64,000 bases of DNA from contig NZ_CP067420.1 of assembly GCF_016653635.2 (NCBI RefSeq), positions 763,501-827,500 on the forward strand, read 5' to 3'. Position 1 is the stretch's first letter. Every line of letters starts with the position of its first letter. This document shows positions 25,702 through 35,870 of this stretch, piece by piece. The position numbers and the translations under genes are program-made. Source of the stretch: Skermanella sp. TT6 (GTDB lineage: Bacteria; Pseudomonadota; Alphaproteobacteria; Azospirillales; Azospirillaceae). The notes beneath the pieces were generated by a model that was not told where the DNA came from, made no database searches, and worked only from the letters and a program-made list of their open reading frames with translations.

Positions 25702-26877
25702 TCAGCGCAGCGCCGCGACCAGCCGGTCGATCTCCTCCTCCGTGTTGTAATAATGGACCGAGGCGCGGACCATCTCGTCTAGGCCGCGCGCCTCCATGTC
25801 GAGCCGGGTCGAGGGGGCGGCGGTCACCGACACGTTGATGCCGCGGGTCGCCAGGCCGCGCTTGATCTCGGCGGCGGGGCGCGGGGCGGTGAAGGTGACG
25901 ATGCCGCACCGGGTCTCGCCCAGGTCGCGCACCTCATGGCCGGGCAGCGCTGACAGCCGGTCGCGCAGCAGGTCGGCAAGGCTCCCGATCCGCTCCCAGA
26001 TGGCATCCAGGCCCCAGTCCAGCGCATAATCGACGGCGGCGCCCAGGCCCATCCTGGCGGCGACGTTGCTTTCCCAATTCTCGAACCGCCGGGCGTCGGG
26101 GCGGAGCTCGTAGCGGTCGGGCGCGACCCAGGTGGCCGCGTGGTTGTCGATCATCGGCGGCTCCAGGCGCTCCAGCAGTCCCTTGCGCACATAGAGGAAG
26201 CCGGTGCCGCGCGGTCCGCGCAGGAACTTGCGCCCGGTCGCCGAGAGCATGTCGCAGCCGATTTCGTCCACGTCGATCGGCATCTGTCCCGCCGTCTGGC
26301 AGGCATCGAGCAGATAGGGGATCCCGCTGGCGCGGGCGATCCGCCCGACCGCCGCGGCGGGATTGACCAGGCCGCCGTTGGTCGGGATGTGGGTGATCGA
26401 GATCAGCTTCGCCGGCCCGCGCGCCCGGTCGTCCACGCTGGCCGCCAGGGCCGCCACGTCGAGCTGCCCGTGGGCGTCGTTGGGGATCACCTCGATGACC
26501 GCGCCGGTCTTCCGGGCGACCTGGAGATAGGGGATGAAGTTGCTGGAATACTCCGCCATCGCCGTCAGGATCCTGTCGCCGGGATCGAACCGCAGCGAAT
26601 AGAAGGCCATGTCCCACCCCACCGTGGCGTTCTCCACCAGCGCCACCTCTTCCCGGCCGCAGCCGAGCAGGGCGGCGACCGAGTCGTAGACGCGCTCGAT
26701 GCCGTCGCGGGCCTTCGCCTCCGCCTCGTAGCCGCCGATGCGGGCTTCCAGGTCCAGATGGGCGGTGACCGCGTCGATCACCGGCTGCGGCGGCAGGGCA
26801 GCCCCGGCATTGTTGAAATGGGTCACGTGACGGGTTCCGGGCGTCTCGGCCCGCGCCCGCTCCACATCGAAAGTCAT
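25702..26877 (-). CDS. class V aminotransferase (cysteine desulfurase-like fold)
   Basis: 391 residues from ATG 26877. A PLP-dependent fold type I enzyme. The N-terminal FNNAGAALPPQPVIDAV is the class V substrate-loop signature. PLP contacts are LDACQTAGQ and the Schiff-base lysine in SATGRKFLRGPRGTGFLYV. The sequence resembles NifS-like and EgtE-like enzymes, but no Cys-containing desulfurase loop is seen and no sulphur or ergothioneine genes are adjacent. The substrate is unresolved. Confidence 0.85.
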   Translation of the reverse strand: MTFDVERARAETPGTRHVTHFNNAGAALPPQPVIDAVTAHLDLEARIGGYEAEAKARDGIERVYDSVAALLGCGREEVALVENATVGWDMAFYSLRFDPGDRILTAMAEYSSNFIPYLQVARKTGAVIEVIPNDAHGQLDVAALAASVDDRARGPAKLISITHIPTNGGLVNPAAAVGRIARASGIPYLLDACQTAGQMPIDVDEIGCDMLSATGRKFLRGPRGTGFLYVRKGLLERLEPPMIDNHAATWVAPDRYELRPDARRFENWESNVAARMGLGAAVDYALDWGLDAIWERIGSLADLLRDRLSALPGHEVRDLGETRCGIVTFTAPRPAAEIKRGLATRGINVSVTAAPSTRLDMEARGLDEMVRASVHYYNTEEEIDRLVAALR

Positions 26878-27035
26878 CGCTGCCTCGGATCGTCCATGTC
26901 GCTGAAGATTCGGCATTCCATAAACCAACCGGCCGCGCGGGACAAACGCTCCGGCCGCTCCGGCGGCCCCGCTTCCGGAACACTGACCCTTCGCTCGTGT
27001 TGATCTGCCGCAAACGGGGCATGGAGTTCGACAGG

Positions 27036-27851
27036 ATGAACCGCAACGACGACAACCACGATCCGAGAGCGCCCGGGAGACCCGAGGCGGAATCCGGGGC
27101 CGACCAGGGCGCGGCCAATCGCAGCCCCGAGGACATCGAGCGCGACATCGCTGGCATCCGGGCGCGCATGGACCAGACCCTGGACGAGCTGGAGTTCCGG
27201 CTGTCGCCGGGCCAGCTGACCTCCGGGGCGGTGGATCTGGTGAAGGACGTGATGCGCGGCAATCCGAGCCGCCTGGGTGACGCGATCCGCAACAACCCGA
27301 TCCCGGTCGTCATGATCGGCATCGGCGCCCTGTGGCTCGCCGTCGCCATGGGGCGGTCGCAGCAGCAGCAGCAGATGGACGAGGCGGCCGGCCGCAGGAT
27401 CAGCCGGCTGAGCCCGGCCGACATCTCCGACGTGCTGTCGCCGCTGATCGCGGTCACGCTCCAGGGCGTCGACGGTCTCCGGCAGGCCGAGACGAAGATC
27501 GCCGACCCGAAGGTCCAGGCCATGGTGCGCGAGATCGCGCAGCAGCACGACCGGGCCGCCGCCGCCCTGGAGGAGGAGGTTCGCCGCCACGGCGCCATGC
27601 CGCAGGCGGGCACGACGCCGCCGGGCCGGCTTCATCCGGCCTGGAGCGAACTGCGCCGGGCCCTGGTCACGGGCGAGACCTCGGCGATCATCGCCGGCAT
27701 CGAGAACGGGGAGGACTCCGCGCTCGAAGCCTTCCGCATGGCGCTCCACGCCGACCTGCCGGAGGAGACCCGCGTGCTCGTCGGCGCCCATTTCCACGCC
27801 ATCCAGCAGATCCACAACCGCATGAGCGCGCTCAAGGGCGCGACGACCTGA
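27036..27851 (+). CDS. DUF3618 protein with a C-terminal four-helix (DUF2383-like) region
   Basis: 271 residues from ATG 27036 (alternative ATG 27021). Residues about 30-65 are the DUF3618 signature (SPEDIERDIAGIRARMDQTL, then ELEFRLSPGQL). A membrane helix follows (NPIPVVMIGIGALWLAVAMG, about 86-105). The rest is helical (VDGLRQAETKIADPKVQAMV, EIAQQHDRAAAALEEEVRRH), like the DUF2383/PA2169 four-helix bundle. It lies 13 bases upstream of a YihY/BrkB gene, so probably co-transcribed. DUF3618 proteins often sit with envelope-stress membrane proteins; the role is unknown. Confidence 0.78.
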   Translation: MNRNDDNHDPRAPGRPEAESGADQGAANRSPEDIERDIAGIRARMDQTLDELEFRLSPGQLTSGAVDLVKDVMRGNPSRLGDAIRNNPIPVVMIGIGALWLAVAMGRSQQQQQMDEAAGRRISRLSPADISDVLSPLIAVTLQGVDGLRQAETKIADPKVQAMVREIAQQHDRAAAALEEEVRRHGAMPQAGTTPPGRLHPAWSELRRALVTGETSAIIAGIENGEDSALEAFRMALHADLPEETRVLVGAHFHAIQQIHNRMSALKGATT

Positions 27852-27864
27852 CCGGGGGCAGAGC

Positions 27865-28917
27865 ATGTTGGGATTGAGCAAGACCGCCCACCGGGAGGCC
27901 ATGGCCGACCGCTATGTCGGCCCCAGCCAGGGGCGCAACCGCGGCGCCGGGGAGGACCAGGCGCGGGCACGCGAGGACGGCCGCGGCCGGACCGCCAGGA
28001 GCCCCGGGGAACTGCCCCGCACCGGCTGGCGCGACGTGCTGTGGCGGGTCAAGGAGGAGACCGACAAGGACAACATCTCGATGATCGCGGCCGGGGTCGC
28101 GTTCTATCTGATGCTGGCGATCTTCCCCATCCTCGCCGCGACCGTTTCCATATACGGCTTGGTTGCGGACCCGGCCGACGTGCAGCGGAACTTCGAGGCC
28201 GTCTCCGGCGTGATCCCGGAGCAGGCCCGCTCGATCATCGTGGACCAGTTGAGCGCGGTCGCCGCTGCGTCCGGCGGCCAGCTCGGCCTGAGCGTCCTGG
28301 TGAGCATCGCGCTGACCCTGTGGAGCGCGTCGCGCGGCGTCAACGCGGTCATAACCGCCCTCAACATCGCCTATGACGAGACCGAGGGCCGCAGCTTCAT
28401 CAAGCTCAACGCCATCGCGCTGTCGCTTACCGTCGCGATGATCCTGTTCATGATCGTCACGCTGGCGGTCGTGGTGGGCCTGCCCGCGGTCATAGGGTAC
28501 CTCAACCTGGGCGAAACGGTGGAATGGGCGGTCCGGCTGGCGCGCTGGCCGATCCTGGCGGTCGCCGTCATGGCGGCGCTCGCGGTGCTCTACCGCTACG
28601 GCCCCGACCGCGAGACGCCGCAATGGCGCTGGGTGAGCTGGGGGGCGACCGTCGCGACGCTGATATGGATCCTGGGGTCCGTCGCCTTCTCGGTCTATGT
28701 CTCCAACTTCGCCGACTACAACGAGACATACGGCACGATGGGCGCCGTCGTCATCCTGCTGCTGTGGTTCAATCTCTCCGCCTACGCCGTCCTGCTCGGA
28801 GCCGAGTTGAATGCCGAGATGGAGCACCAGACCGCCCAGGACACGACGACCGGCACGGTGAAGCCGCTCGGCCAGCGGGACGCCTATGTCGCCGACACGG
28901 TCGGCCACAAACCCTGA
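27865..28917 (+). CDS. YihY/BrkB family inner-membrane protein
   Basis: 350 residues. After a hydrophilic N-terminus (1 to about 65) come about six membrane helices. Family motifs: DNISMIAAGVAFYLMLAIFP, SASRGVNAVITALNIAYDE, and the terminal helix MGAVVILLLWFNLSAYAVLLGAELNAE. The BrkB/YihY family was once called ribonuclease BN; that assignment is withdrawn, and the function (possibly transport or envelope integrity) is unknown. Co-directional with the DUF3618 gene. Confidence 0.9.
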   Translation: MLGLSKTAHREAMADRYVGPSQGRNRGAGEDQARAREDGRGRTARSPGELPRTGWRDVLWRVKEETDKDNISMIAAGVAFYLMLAIFPILAATVSIYGLVADPADVQRNFEAVSGVIPEQARSIIVDQLSAVAAASGGQLGLSVLVSIALTLWSASRGVNAVITALNIAYDETEGRSFIKLNAIALSLTVAMILFMIVTLAVVVGLPAVIGYLNLGETVEWAVRLARWPILAVAVMAALAVLYRYGPDRETPQWRWVSWGATVATLIWILGSVAFSVYVSNFADYNETYGTMGAVVILLLWFNLSAYAVLLGAELNAEMEHQTAQDTTTGTVKPLGQRDAYVADTVGHKP

Positions 28918-29469
28918 TCCTGAATCGCCCTGACGTACGCATCGCCGGGGCATTCAGCGCCGGCATCCTGGGCGTCGCGACCGCGGGGGTACTCCCAGGC
29001 GACGTACAACGCATTGGGAGTGCCGCCCCGTTACTGCGGACCCAGGGCCTCTCCGAAATGTTCAGTTAAAATGCAAACCTTCGATAGCGGCTTGATTGCA
29101 ACAGGTGAGCAACGCAATGGAGCGTAATCCGGAAAGGGAACTGGCTGACTTCCGGTTTTTAGATAAGTATGAGATGCAGTCAGTTTTAAGTTCAACGCAA
29201 AGGTACGACGTTGCGTACGGCATTGCGGGACAAAAAAACAGAAAGACAAATTTTAGGCTCTCGAGTCAAAAATGAAGCCTGCCAAGGGGCTTACATCCTT
29301 ATTGTCCCAAGGGTGGAGTCATTTCGTGTTTACCCTTTATTGGGATCATGTGATTGTTGCGGTGCATTATAGTACTACGCTATGCGGAGGTTATCGATCT
29401 CATGTTCGTCGGGTCGACGTAAATCAGCCGGTTTGCTGACCCTCGGCTACCGGTGCGGGGAATTTCAGA
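28918..29469. other. intergenic region upstream of the polysaccharide priming transferase
   Basis: 552 bases with no credible gene. The right half (29060-29410) is AT-rich against the genome and likely carries the promoter of the gene at 29470; TATAGT at about 29370 could be a -10. The motif AATGTTCAGT followed by AAATGC (29057-29074) recurs upstream of the Wzc gene. Confidence 0.5.
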
Positions 29470-30930
<1,461 letters not shown>

Positions 30931-30971
30931 TCCGCCGCCTTTCCAAATCCTCCCACGGCATTTCGGCCACA

Positions 30972-31015
30972 GGGCATATCGGTCCACGGGGCATATCGGT
31001 CCACGGGGCATCGGG
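30972..31015. repeat. 17-bp tandem repeat, about 2.5 copies
   Basis: The unit GGGCATATCGGTCCACG occurs at 30972-30988 and 30989-31005, followed by a partial copy. It lies between the stop of the priming transferase and the downstream terminator. Confidence 0.85.
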
Positions 31016-31063
31016 CGTCGGTCCCGATGTCCCGGAACCCGTTCCCGAGAGATGTCAAGACGC

Positions 31064-31101
31064 GCGAAAGGCGCCGGACCCGCGGGTCCGGCGCCTTTCG
31101 C
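31064..31101. terminator. bidirectional terminator between priming transferase and WecG genes
   Basis: An 18-bp perfect stem (31064-31081 with 31084-31101) with a 2-base loop has AAAG on the 5' arm and CTTT on the 3' arm. It lies between convergent genes and can work on both strands. Confidence 0.8.
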
Positions 31102-31133
31102 CTCCGTCCGTGGCCGCCTGGGCCGGGTGCCGC

Positions 31134-31922
31134 TTACCGGTCCGTCCTGGCCGGGGCGCGGCGGCGGCCGGCTCCGGTGATCAGGAACCAGGCGACGAAC
31201 CAGGGCTCGACCAGGTAACGGTGCCAGAACCGCTTCGGATCGCTGATCAGCCGGTACAGCCACTCCAGCCCCAGCGGACCGAGCCAGCGCGGCGCGGTCG
31301 GGACGGCGCCGGCGAAATACTCCATGCAGGCGCCGCAGGTGCCGATGCAGTTGGTCTTGAGGTCGGCCCGGTTCTCCGAGATCCAGTGCTCCTGGCGCCC
31401 CATCCCCATGCCCACGATCAGGAGATGGGGCCGGAAGGCGTTGATGTGCTCGACGACGGCGGTATTGCCGGCGCTGCCGCGGCGGGCGTCGAAATAGCCG
31501 TCATGCCCGTCGATCGCCAGATCCGGATAGTCCCGGCGCAACCGCGCCAGGCCGTCGGCCAGCACGCGGGAGGTGCCGCCCAGATAGTAGATCCGCCATC
31601 CGGAGCGCTGGGCGCGCTCCATCAGGGGAAGGAACCAATCGACCCAGCCGGTCCTGTGGCTCGCGTCGAGGTCGAGCCCCGCCGCGCGCCCGAGCCAGAC
31701 GATCGGCATGCCGTCGATATGGACGCAGGTCTTGTCGTCCTCGTGCAGGGCACGGAAGACGTCGTCCTTGAACAGCTTGTACATGCCGTGGAGGTTCAGG
31801 CTGGCGATGACAACCTTGTCCTCCGCGGCGATGGAACGATGCATCAGGGTGAACAGATCGTCCATGGTGGTCGGCGTCACCTTCACACCGAAGATGTCGC
31901 TCGACTTGAAGCCCAGAGTCAT
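31134..31922 (-). CDS. WecG/TagA/CpsF family glycosyltransferase
   Basis: 262 residues. Family GT26 enzymes add a sugar (often ManNAc-type) to a lipid-linked acceptor during cell-surface polysaccharide synthesis. Motifs: DIFGVKVTP at the start, ASLNLHGMYKLFKD, DGMPIVWLGR, IYYLGGTSRVL, and LLIVGMGMGRQEHWI, which forms the family nucleotide-sugar site. It is 52 bases downstream of the Wzc gene on the same strand. No signal peptide; a C-terminal basic/hydrophobic segment (LVEPWFVAWFLITGAGRRR) may tether it to the membrane. Confidence 0.9.
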   Translation of the reverse strand: MTLGFKSSDIFGVKVTPTTMDDLFTLMHRSIAAEDKVVIASLNLHGMYKLFKDDVFRALHEDDKTCVHIDGMPIVWLGRAAGLDLDASHRTGWVDWFLPLMERAQRSGWRIYYLGGTSRVLADGLARLRRDYPDLAIDGHDGYFDARRGSAGNTAVVEHINAFRPHLLIVGMGMGRQEHWISENRADLKTNCIGTCGACMEYFAGAVPTAPRWLGPLGLEWLYRLISDPKRFWHRYLVEPWFVAWFLITGAGRRRAPARTDR

Positions 31923-31974
31923 ACCGCTTTCCCGATGGAATAAGATACTTGCCGGAGAGAGATCACGGGCCGGT

Positions 31975-34248
31975 TCAGTTTTTGAAGTAGCTGCCGCGCC
32001 GGCCCATGTAATACTCGACCTCGCCCGAGCCGTAGCGCGCCGCCTTGGCCGTGTCGACCTGGTTGAGCGCCACGCCCGCGATGTTGGCCCCGGCGTCGCC
32101 GAGCTGCCGTATCGCGAGCTGGACCAGCTTTCGCGGGGTCCGGCGCCACTTGGCGACGACCACCGTCTGGCTGGCCTTCTCGGCCAGGATGCGGGTGTCC
32201 GACACCGGCAGCACCGGCGGCGCGTCGAGCAGGATCAGGTCGTACTGCGGGCGCAGGTTGAACAGCATCTGGTCGAACAGCGGGTTGCGGATCGTCTCCT
32301 CGGGATAGTCGGTCGGCGATCCCGCCGTGATCACGTCGGCCCCGGTGCGGGTGTCCGTGCGCATCACGTCGGGCAGCGTCGCGTCCCCGTGGAGGAAATC
32401 GGCGAGGCCGAGCTGGTTGGGCAGGCCCAGGGTCCGGTGGATGTTGGGGCGGCGCAGGTCGCAGTCGATGATCAGCACGCGCCGGCCGGCGATGGCGATG
32501 ACCCGGGCCAGGGTCGCGGCCAGCGACGACTTGCCTTCTCCTGGAACCGCGGAGGTCAGCATGACGATGTTGCCGCTGCCCTTGCGCTGGTGGGCGATGA
32601 TCAGCGAGGTGAACAGGCTCTTGACCGCCTGGGAATAGGCCGAGGCCGGCTTGTCCAGGGCGTAGTCCTGCGGAGCCTTGCGGGTCAGGCGCCCGCGGCG
32701 GACCAGCGGGATCATGCCGAGCGACGGCATGCGCAGCAGCCGCTCGACGTCCTCCTGGGTCTGTAGGCCGCGCTCGAGCTGCTCGGCCAGGAACACCAGG
32801 ATCAGCCCCAGGCCGATCGCCAGCACCAGCGCCACCGCCACGAACAGCGGCTTGGACGGGAACGACGGGCCGAGCGGGGCGCTGGCCGTCGAGACGATCC
32901 AGGCGTTGGGCTGCTCGAGGTCGACCGACTGGGTCTCCTTGGAGCGGGCCAGGAAGTTTTCGAACAGGGCGCGGTTGGCTTCCGCCTCGCGCTGGAGCGC
33001 CCGGATCTCGACGTCGGACTGGTTCAGGCGGCCCGCTTCCTGTTCCAGCCTGGACATGGACTGCTCGAGCGAGGTGACCCGCTGCTGGGTCACGGACGCC
33101 TGGGCCCGAAGCGCCCGCAGCCGGTTCTCGGCCTCGTTGTTGATCTCGCCGGCGATCGCGGAGATCTGCGACTTCAGGTCCACGATCGTCGGATGGCGCG
33201 GACCGAGGTTGTTCAGCAGCTCCGCCTCGCGCTGGCGCAGGGTCGCCTCCTGGGCGCGGAGCCCGCTGACCAGGGTCGAGTCGACCACGTCGAACACGGC
33301 GCGCACGCCGCGCGCCCTGACCGCGCTCTCGACGCTGCGCAGCTGGGCCTGGGTGGTGTTGTTCTCCGCCCGGGCCATCACGAGCTGGGTGTTGAGCTGG
33401 GTCAGCTGCTCGTTGACCAGGCCGGCATCCCGGCCCTGCACGACGCCCAGGCCCGCCCGCGCCGTCTCGACGGCGCGCTCGGCCGTCTCGACCTCCTCGC
33501 GCAGCCGCGTCAGGCGCTCGCCCAGCCAGGCGTTGGCCTTCTGGCGGGCGTCGAACTTCTGTTCGAGCTGCTGGGTGATGTAGAGCGACGCGATCGTGTT
33601 GGCCACGTTGGCGGCCAGCGTCGGGTTCTCGGACGTGAAGCTGATGGTCAGCACGCGCGACCGTCCGACCGCCGAGACGCTGAGGCGGCCGAGGAACGTG
33701 GTGAGCATCGAGGTCTGCAGGCGCGCCTCTTCGGCGGCCGGGTCCGGCACTACCGGTTCCTCGGTGACGAGCAGGCTCTTGACCCACTGGACGGGCGGCA
33801 GGTCGCGCAGGCTCGGCAGCTTGAAGCTGTCGGCGTTCTGCTCCGCCGCGACGCGGGGATTGAACTCCGCCAGTTGGTCCAGGCCGAGCTGCCGGATCAC
33901 CCGCATCGCGAGCTCGTCCGACCTGATGACCTGGATTTCGCTTTCGATCGTCGACTGGTCGGCGGGGGCGCCGGTGACCAGCGCCTCCACGTCGACCACC
34001 CGCTGTTCGCGCGGATCCACCATGACCGAGGTGTTGGCGGTATAGAGCGGCGTCATCATATAGACATTGATGATGCCGAGCAGGGTCACGATCGCGATCG
34101 TGCCCAGCAGCAGGTATTTCCGGCGTGACAGGACCATGAGCAGGTCGCCCAGCCCGAGGGTCGGGGCGCTTCGCGACGGCCCTTCCTCGTGAGTGGTCCA
34201 ATCATGCCGGTCGGTCTCTTGGCGGTCCGGCGTCAAAAGCTTGTTCAT
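31975..34248 (-). CDS. polysaccharide co-polymerase / tyrosine autokinase (Wzc-type)
   Basis: 757 residues. Controls chain length and export of exopolysaccharide. The N-terminal Wzz domain starts with a membrane helix (about 44-62, YLLLGTIAIVTLLGIINVYM). Long periplasmic coiled coils follow, with the GNVR-like segment before a second helix (about 455-480). The BY-kinase domain has Walker A SAVPGEGKSSLA (about 568), Walker A' LIIDCDLRRPNIH and Walker B ILLDAPP. The C-terminus carries Tyr residues (RYGSGEVEYYMGRRGSYF) for autophosphorylation. The single-chain fusion is normal for proteobacteria. Confidence 0.94.
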   Translation of the reverse strand: MNKLLTPDRQETDRHDWTTHEEGPSRSAPTLGLGDLLMVLSRRKYLLLGTIAIVTLLGIINVYMMTPLYTANTSVMVDPREQRVVDVEALVTGAPADQSTIESEIQVIRSDELAMRVIRQLGLDQLAEFNPRVAAEQNADSFKLPSLRDLPPVQWVKSLLVTEEPVVPDPAAEEARLQTSMLTTFLGRLSVSAVGRSRVLTISFTSENPTLAANVANTIASLYITQQLEQKFDARQKANAWLGERLTRLREEVETAERAVETARAGLGVVQGRDAGLVNEQLTQLNTQLVMARAENNTTQAQLRSVESAVRARGVRAVFDVVDSTLVSGLRAQEATLRQREAELLNNLGPRHPTIVDLKSQISAIAGEINNEAENRLRALRAQASVTQQRVTSLEQSMSRLEQEAGRLNQSDVEIRALQREAEANRALFENFLARSKETQSVDLEQPNAWIVSTASAPLGPSFPSKPLFVAVALVLAIGLGLILVFLAEQLERGLQTQEDVERLLRMPSLGMIPLVRRGRLTRKAPQDYALDKPASAYSQAVKSLFTSLIIAHQRKGSGNIVMLTSAVPGEGKSSLAATLARVIAIAGRRVLIIDCDLRRPNIHRTLGLPNQLGLADFLHGDATLPDVMRTDTRTGADVITAGSPTDYPEETIRNPLFDQMLFNLRPQYDLILLDAPPVLPVSDTRILAEKASQTVVVAKWRRTPRKLVQLAIRQLGDAGANIAGVALNQVDTAKAARYGSGEVEYYMGRRGSYFKN

Positions 34249-34706
34249 CGGTAATATCCGGTAGTTTTACACGCGCGTGCAGCACTGCGGAAAGAACATC
34301 ACCTTGTCAGGCAATGTTCAGTGAAATGCCGGATGTCTTCCATTGCGTTGGGAAGACGTCGCAAAATGGTAGCGGACTTTACCCGATAGGGGTAAGTGGT
34401 TAGCACCAATGCGCAATGCGATTGCATGTATTATATTTGCCATCCATTCGGTGTGTCCAGTTCGTTCTGCGGTGCAGCAAGGATTTCGGCTCCACTGCAG
34501 CTGGTCATTATACGAGCATTTTTGTTTCTATATATGGCTCTAGCATGGCAAAAGGTCGCCGAAGGCGTGCCATCAATGGGTGCCCACTCCGGGTAGGGCT
34601 AAATATCCGTGGCGCTTTGATGAATAATGGGCACCATCCCACCATTCATCATTGGGACTCGACCGTCCCCGATCGCCCATTTCCGCGGCAGTTCAAACCT
34701 CACGTA
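34249..34706. other. divergent promoter region of the polysaccharide locus
   Basis: 458 bases, AT-rich, between the Wzc gene (minus) and a GT4 gene (plus). It contains AATGTTCAGT plus AAATGC (34313-34329), shared with the 28918-29469 region, an inverted repeat GCAAT-GCG-ATTGC (34413-34425) and a TTTACCC/GGGTAAG pair near 34380-34396. An in-frame extension of the GT4 gene reaches 34416 but does not look like protein. Confidence 0.5.
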
Positions 34707-35870
34707 ATGACGACTGGCATCATGACCGCATCCGCGCCTGTGGCGCCCAAGGTTTCCCTGTTTCTCCAGGATCTTCATGGAGGCGGCGCGGAGAGGGTGA
34801 TGCTGCGCCTCGCCGCCGGCATCGCGGAACGCTCCCACCCCGTCGACCTGGTGCTGATCCGCCGGGAGGGCGCCTACCTCGACGCGATCCCCCCGGGCGT
34901 GCGGCTGGTCGTGCTGAATACCCGGCGCACCCTCAACAGCGTCGCGTCGCTCGCCCGCTATCTCCGGCGCGAACGACCGGCGGCCATGCTCTCGGCGCTG
35001 GTCCATGTCAATGTCGGGGCGCTGCTCGCGGCCAAGTTCGCGCGGACGCGCACCCGGATGATCGTCACCGAGCACAGCCAGATCACCCGCAATTTCCGCT
35101 CCAACCCATCCTCGACCGTCAGGCTCGCCTACCGGATGGTGCCCTGGCTCTATCCCACGGCGTCCCGCGTCGTCGCCGTCTCGGGCGGGGTCGCGGAGGA
35201 TCTCGCCCGGTTCTCGGGCATGGCCGGGAGCCGGATCGACGTGGTCCACAACGGCATCGTGACGCCGGACCTCTACGCCAAGGCGGCCGAGCCGTGCGGC
35301 CATCCCTGGTTCCGGCCGGGCGAGCCGCCCGTCGTCCTGGCGGCCGGGCGGATGGTCGACGTCAAGGACTTCGCGGCGCTGATCCGCGCCTTCGCCCTGC
35401 TGCGCGCCCAGCGGCCCGCCCGCCTGATGATCCTGGGGGAGGGGGAGCTGCGTGCCGACCTGGAGCAGCTCGCCGAACGGCTCGGCGTGGCCGCGGATCT
35501 GGCGATGCCGGGCTTCCTGCCCAATCCCTACGCGCTGATGTCGCGGGCGGCCGTGTTCGTGCAGTCCTCGCGCTGGGAAGGGCTGCCGTCCGTCCTGGTC
35601 GAGGCGATGGCCTGCGGCACGCCGGTCGTCGCGACCGATTGTCCGGGCGGCACCCGCGAGATCCTGGACGACGGCAAGCTCGGCGCGCTGGTTCCCCTCG
35701 ACGACGACCAGGCGCTCGCCGATTCGATCGCGCGGACCCTCGACGATCCCGTCCCGGCGAACGCGATGGCCTACAAGGTCGGGCAATTCACCCTCGACCG
35801 GGCGGTCGACACCTATCTCGACCTGGCGCTCGGAACCGGGCGGGCGCGATCCTGGGAGCATGGCCGATGA
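34707..35870 (+). CDS. GT4 glycosyltransferase
   Basis: 387 residues from ATG 34707 (ATG 34722 is also possible; neither has a clear ribosome site). GT-B fold retaining glycosyltransferase of family 4. The N-terminal motif is FLQDLHGGGAERVMLRLAAG (about 17-36). The donor-binding half has VVLAAGRMVDVKDFAALIRA and the E-x7-E motif in SSRWEGLPSVLVEAMACGTP. Overlaps the next GT4 gene by 4 bases (ATGA). The sugar is unknown; role inferred as repeat-unit assembly. Confidence 0.9.
   Translation: MTTGIMTASAPVAPKVSLFLQDLHGGGAERVMLRLAAGIAERSHPVDLVLIRREGAYLDAIPPGVRLVVLNTRRTLNSVASLARYLRRERPAAMLSALVHVNVGALLAAKFARTRTRMIVTEHSQITRNFRSNPSSTVRLAYRMVPWLYPTASRVVAVSGGVAEDLARFSGMAGSRIDVVHNGIVTPDLYAKAAEPCGHPWFRPGEPPVVLAAGRMVDVKDFAALIRAFALLRAQRPARLMILGEGELRADLEQLAERLGVAADLAMPGFLPNPYALMSRAAVFVQSSRWEGLPSVLVEAMACGTPVVATDCPGGTREILDDGKLGALVPLDDDQALADSIARTLDDPVPANAMAYKVGQFTLDRAVDTYLDLALGTGRARSWEHGR

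Noticed and set aside
29031-29249. 72-codon minus-strand frame in the gap before the priming transferase
   Set aside because: AT-rich promoter-like DNA; the product has no family resemblance and no ribosome site.
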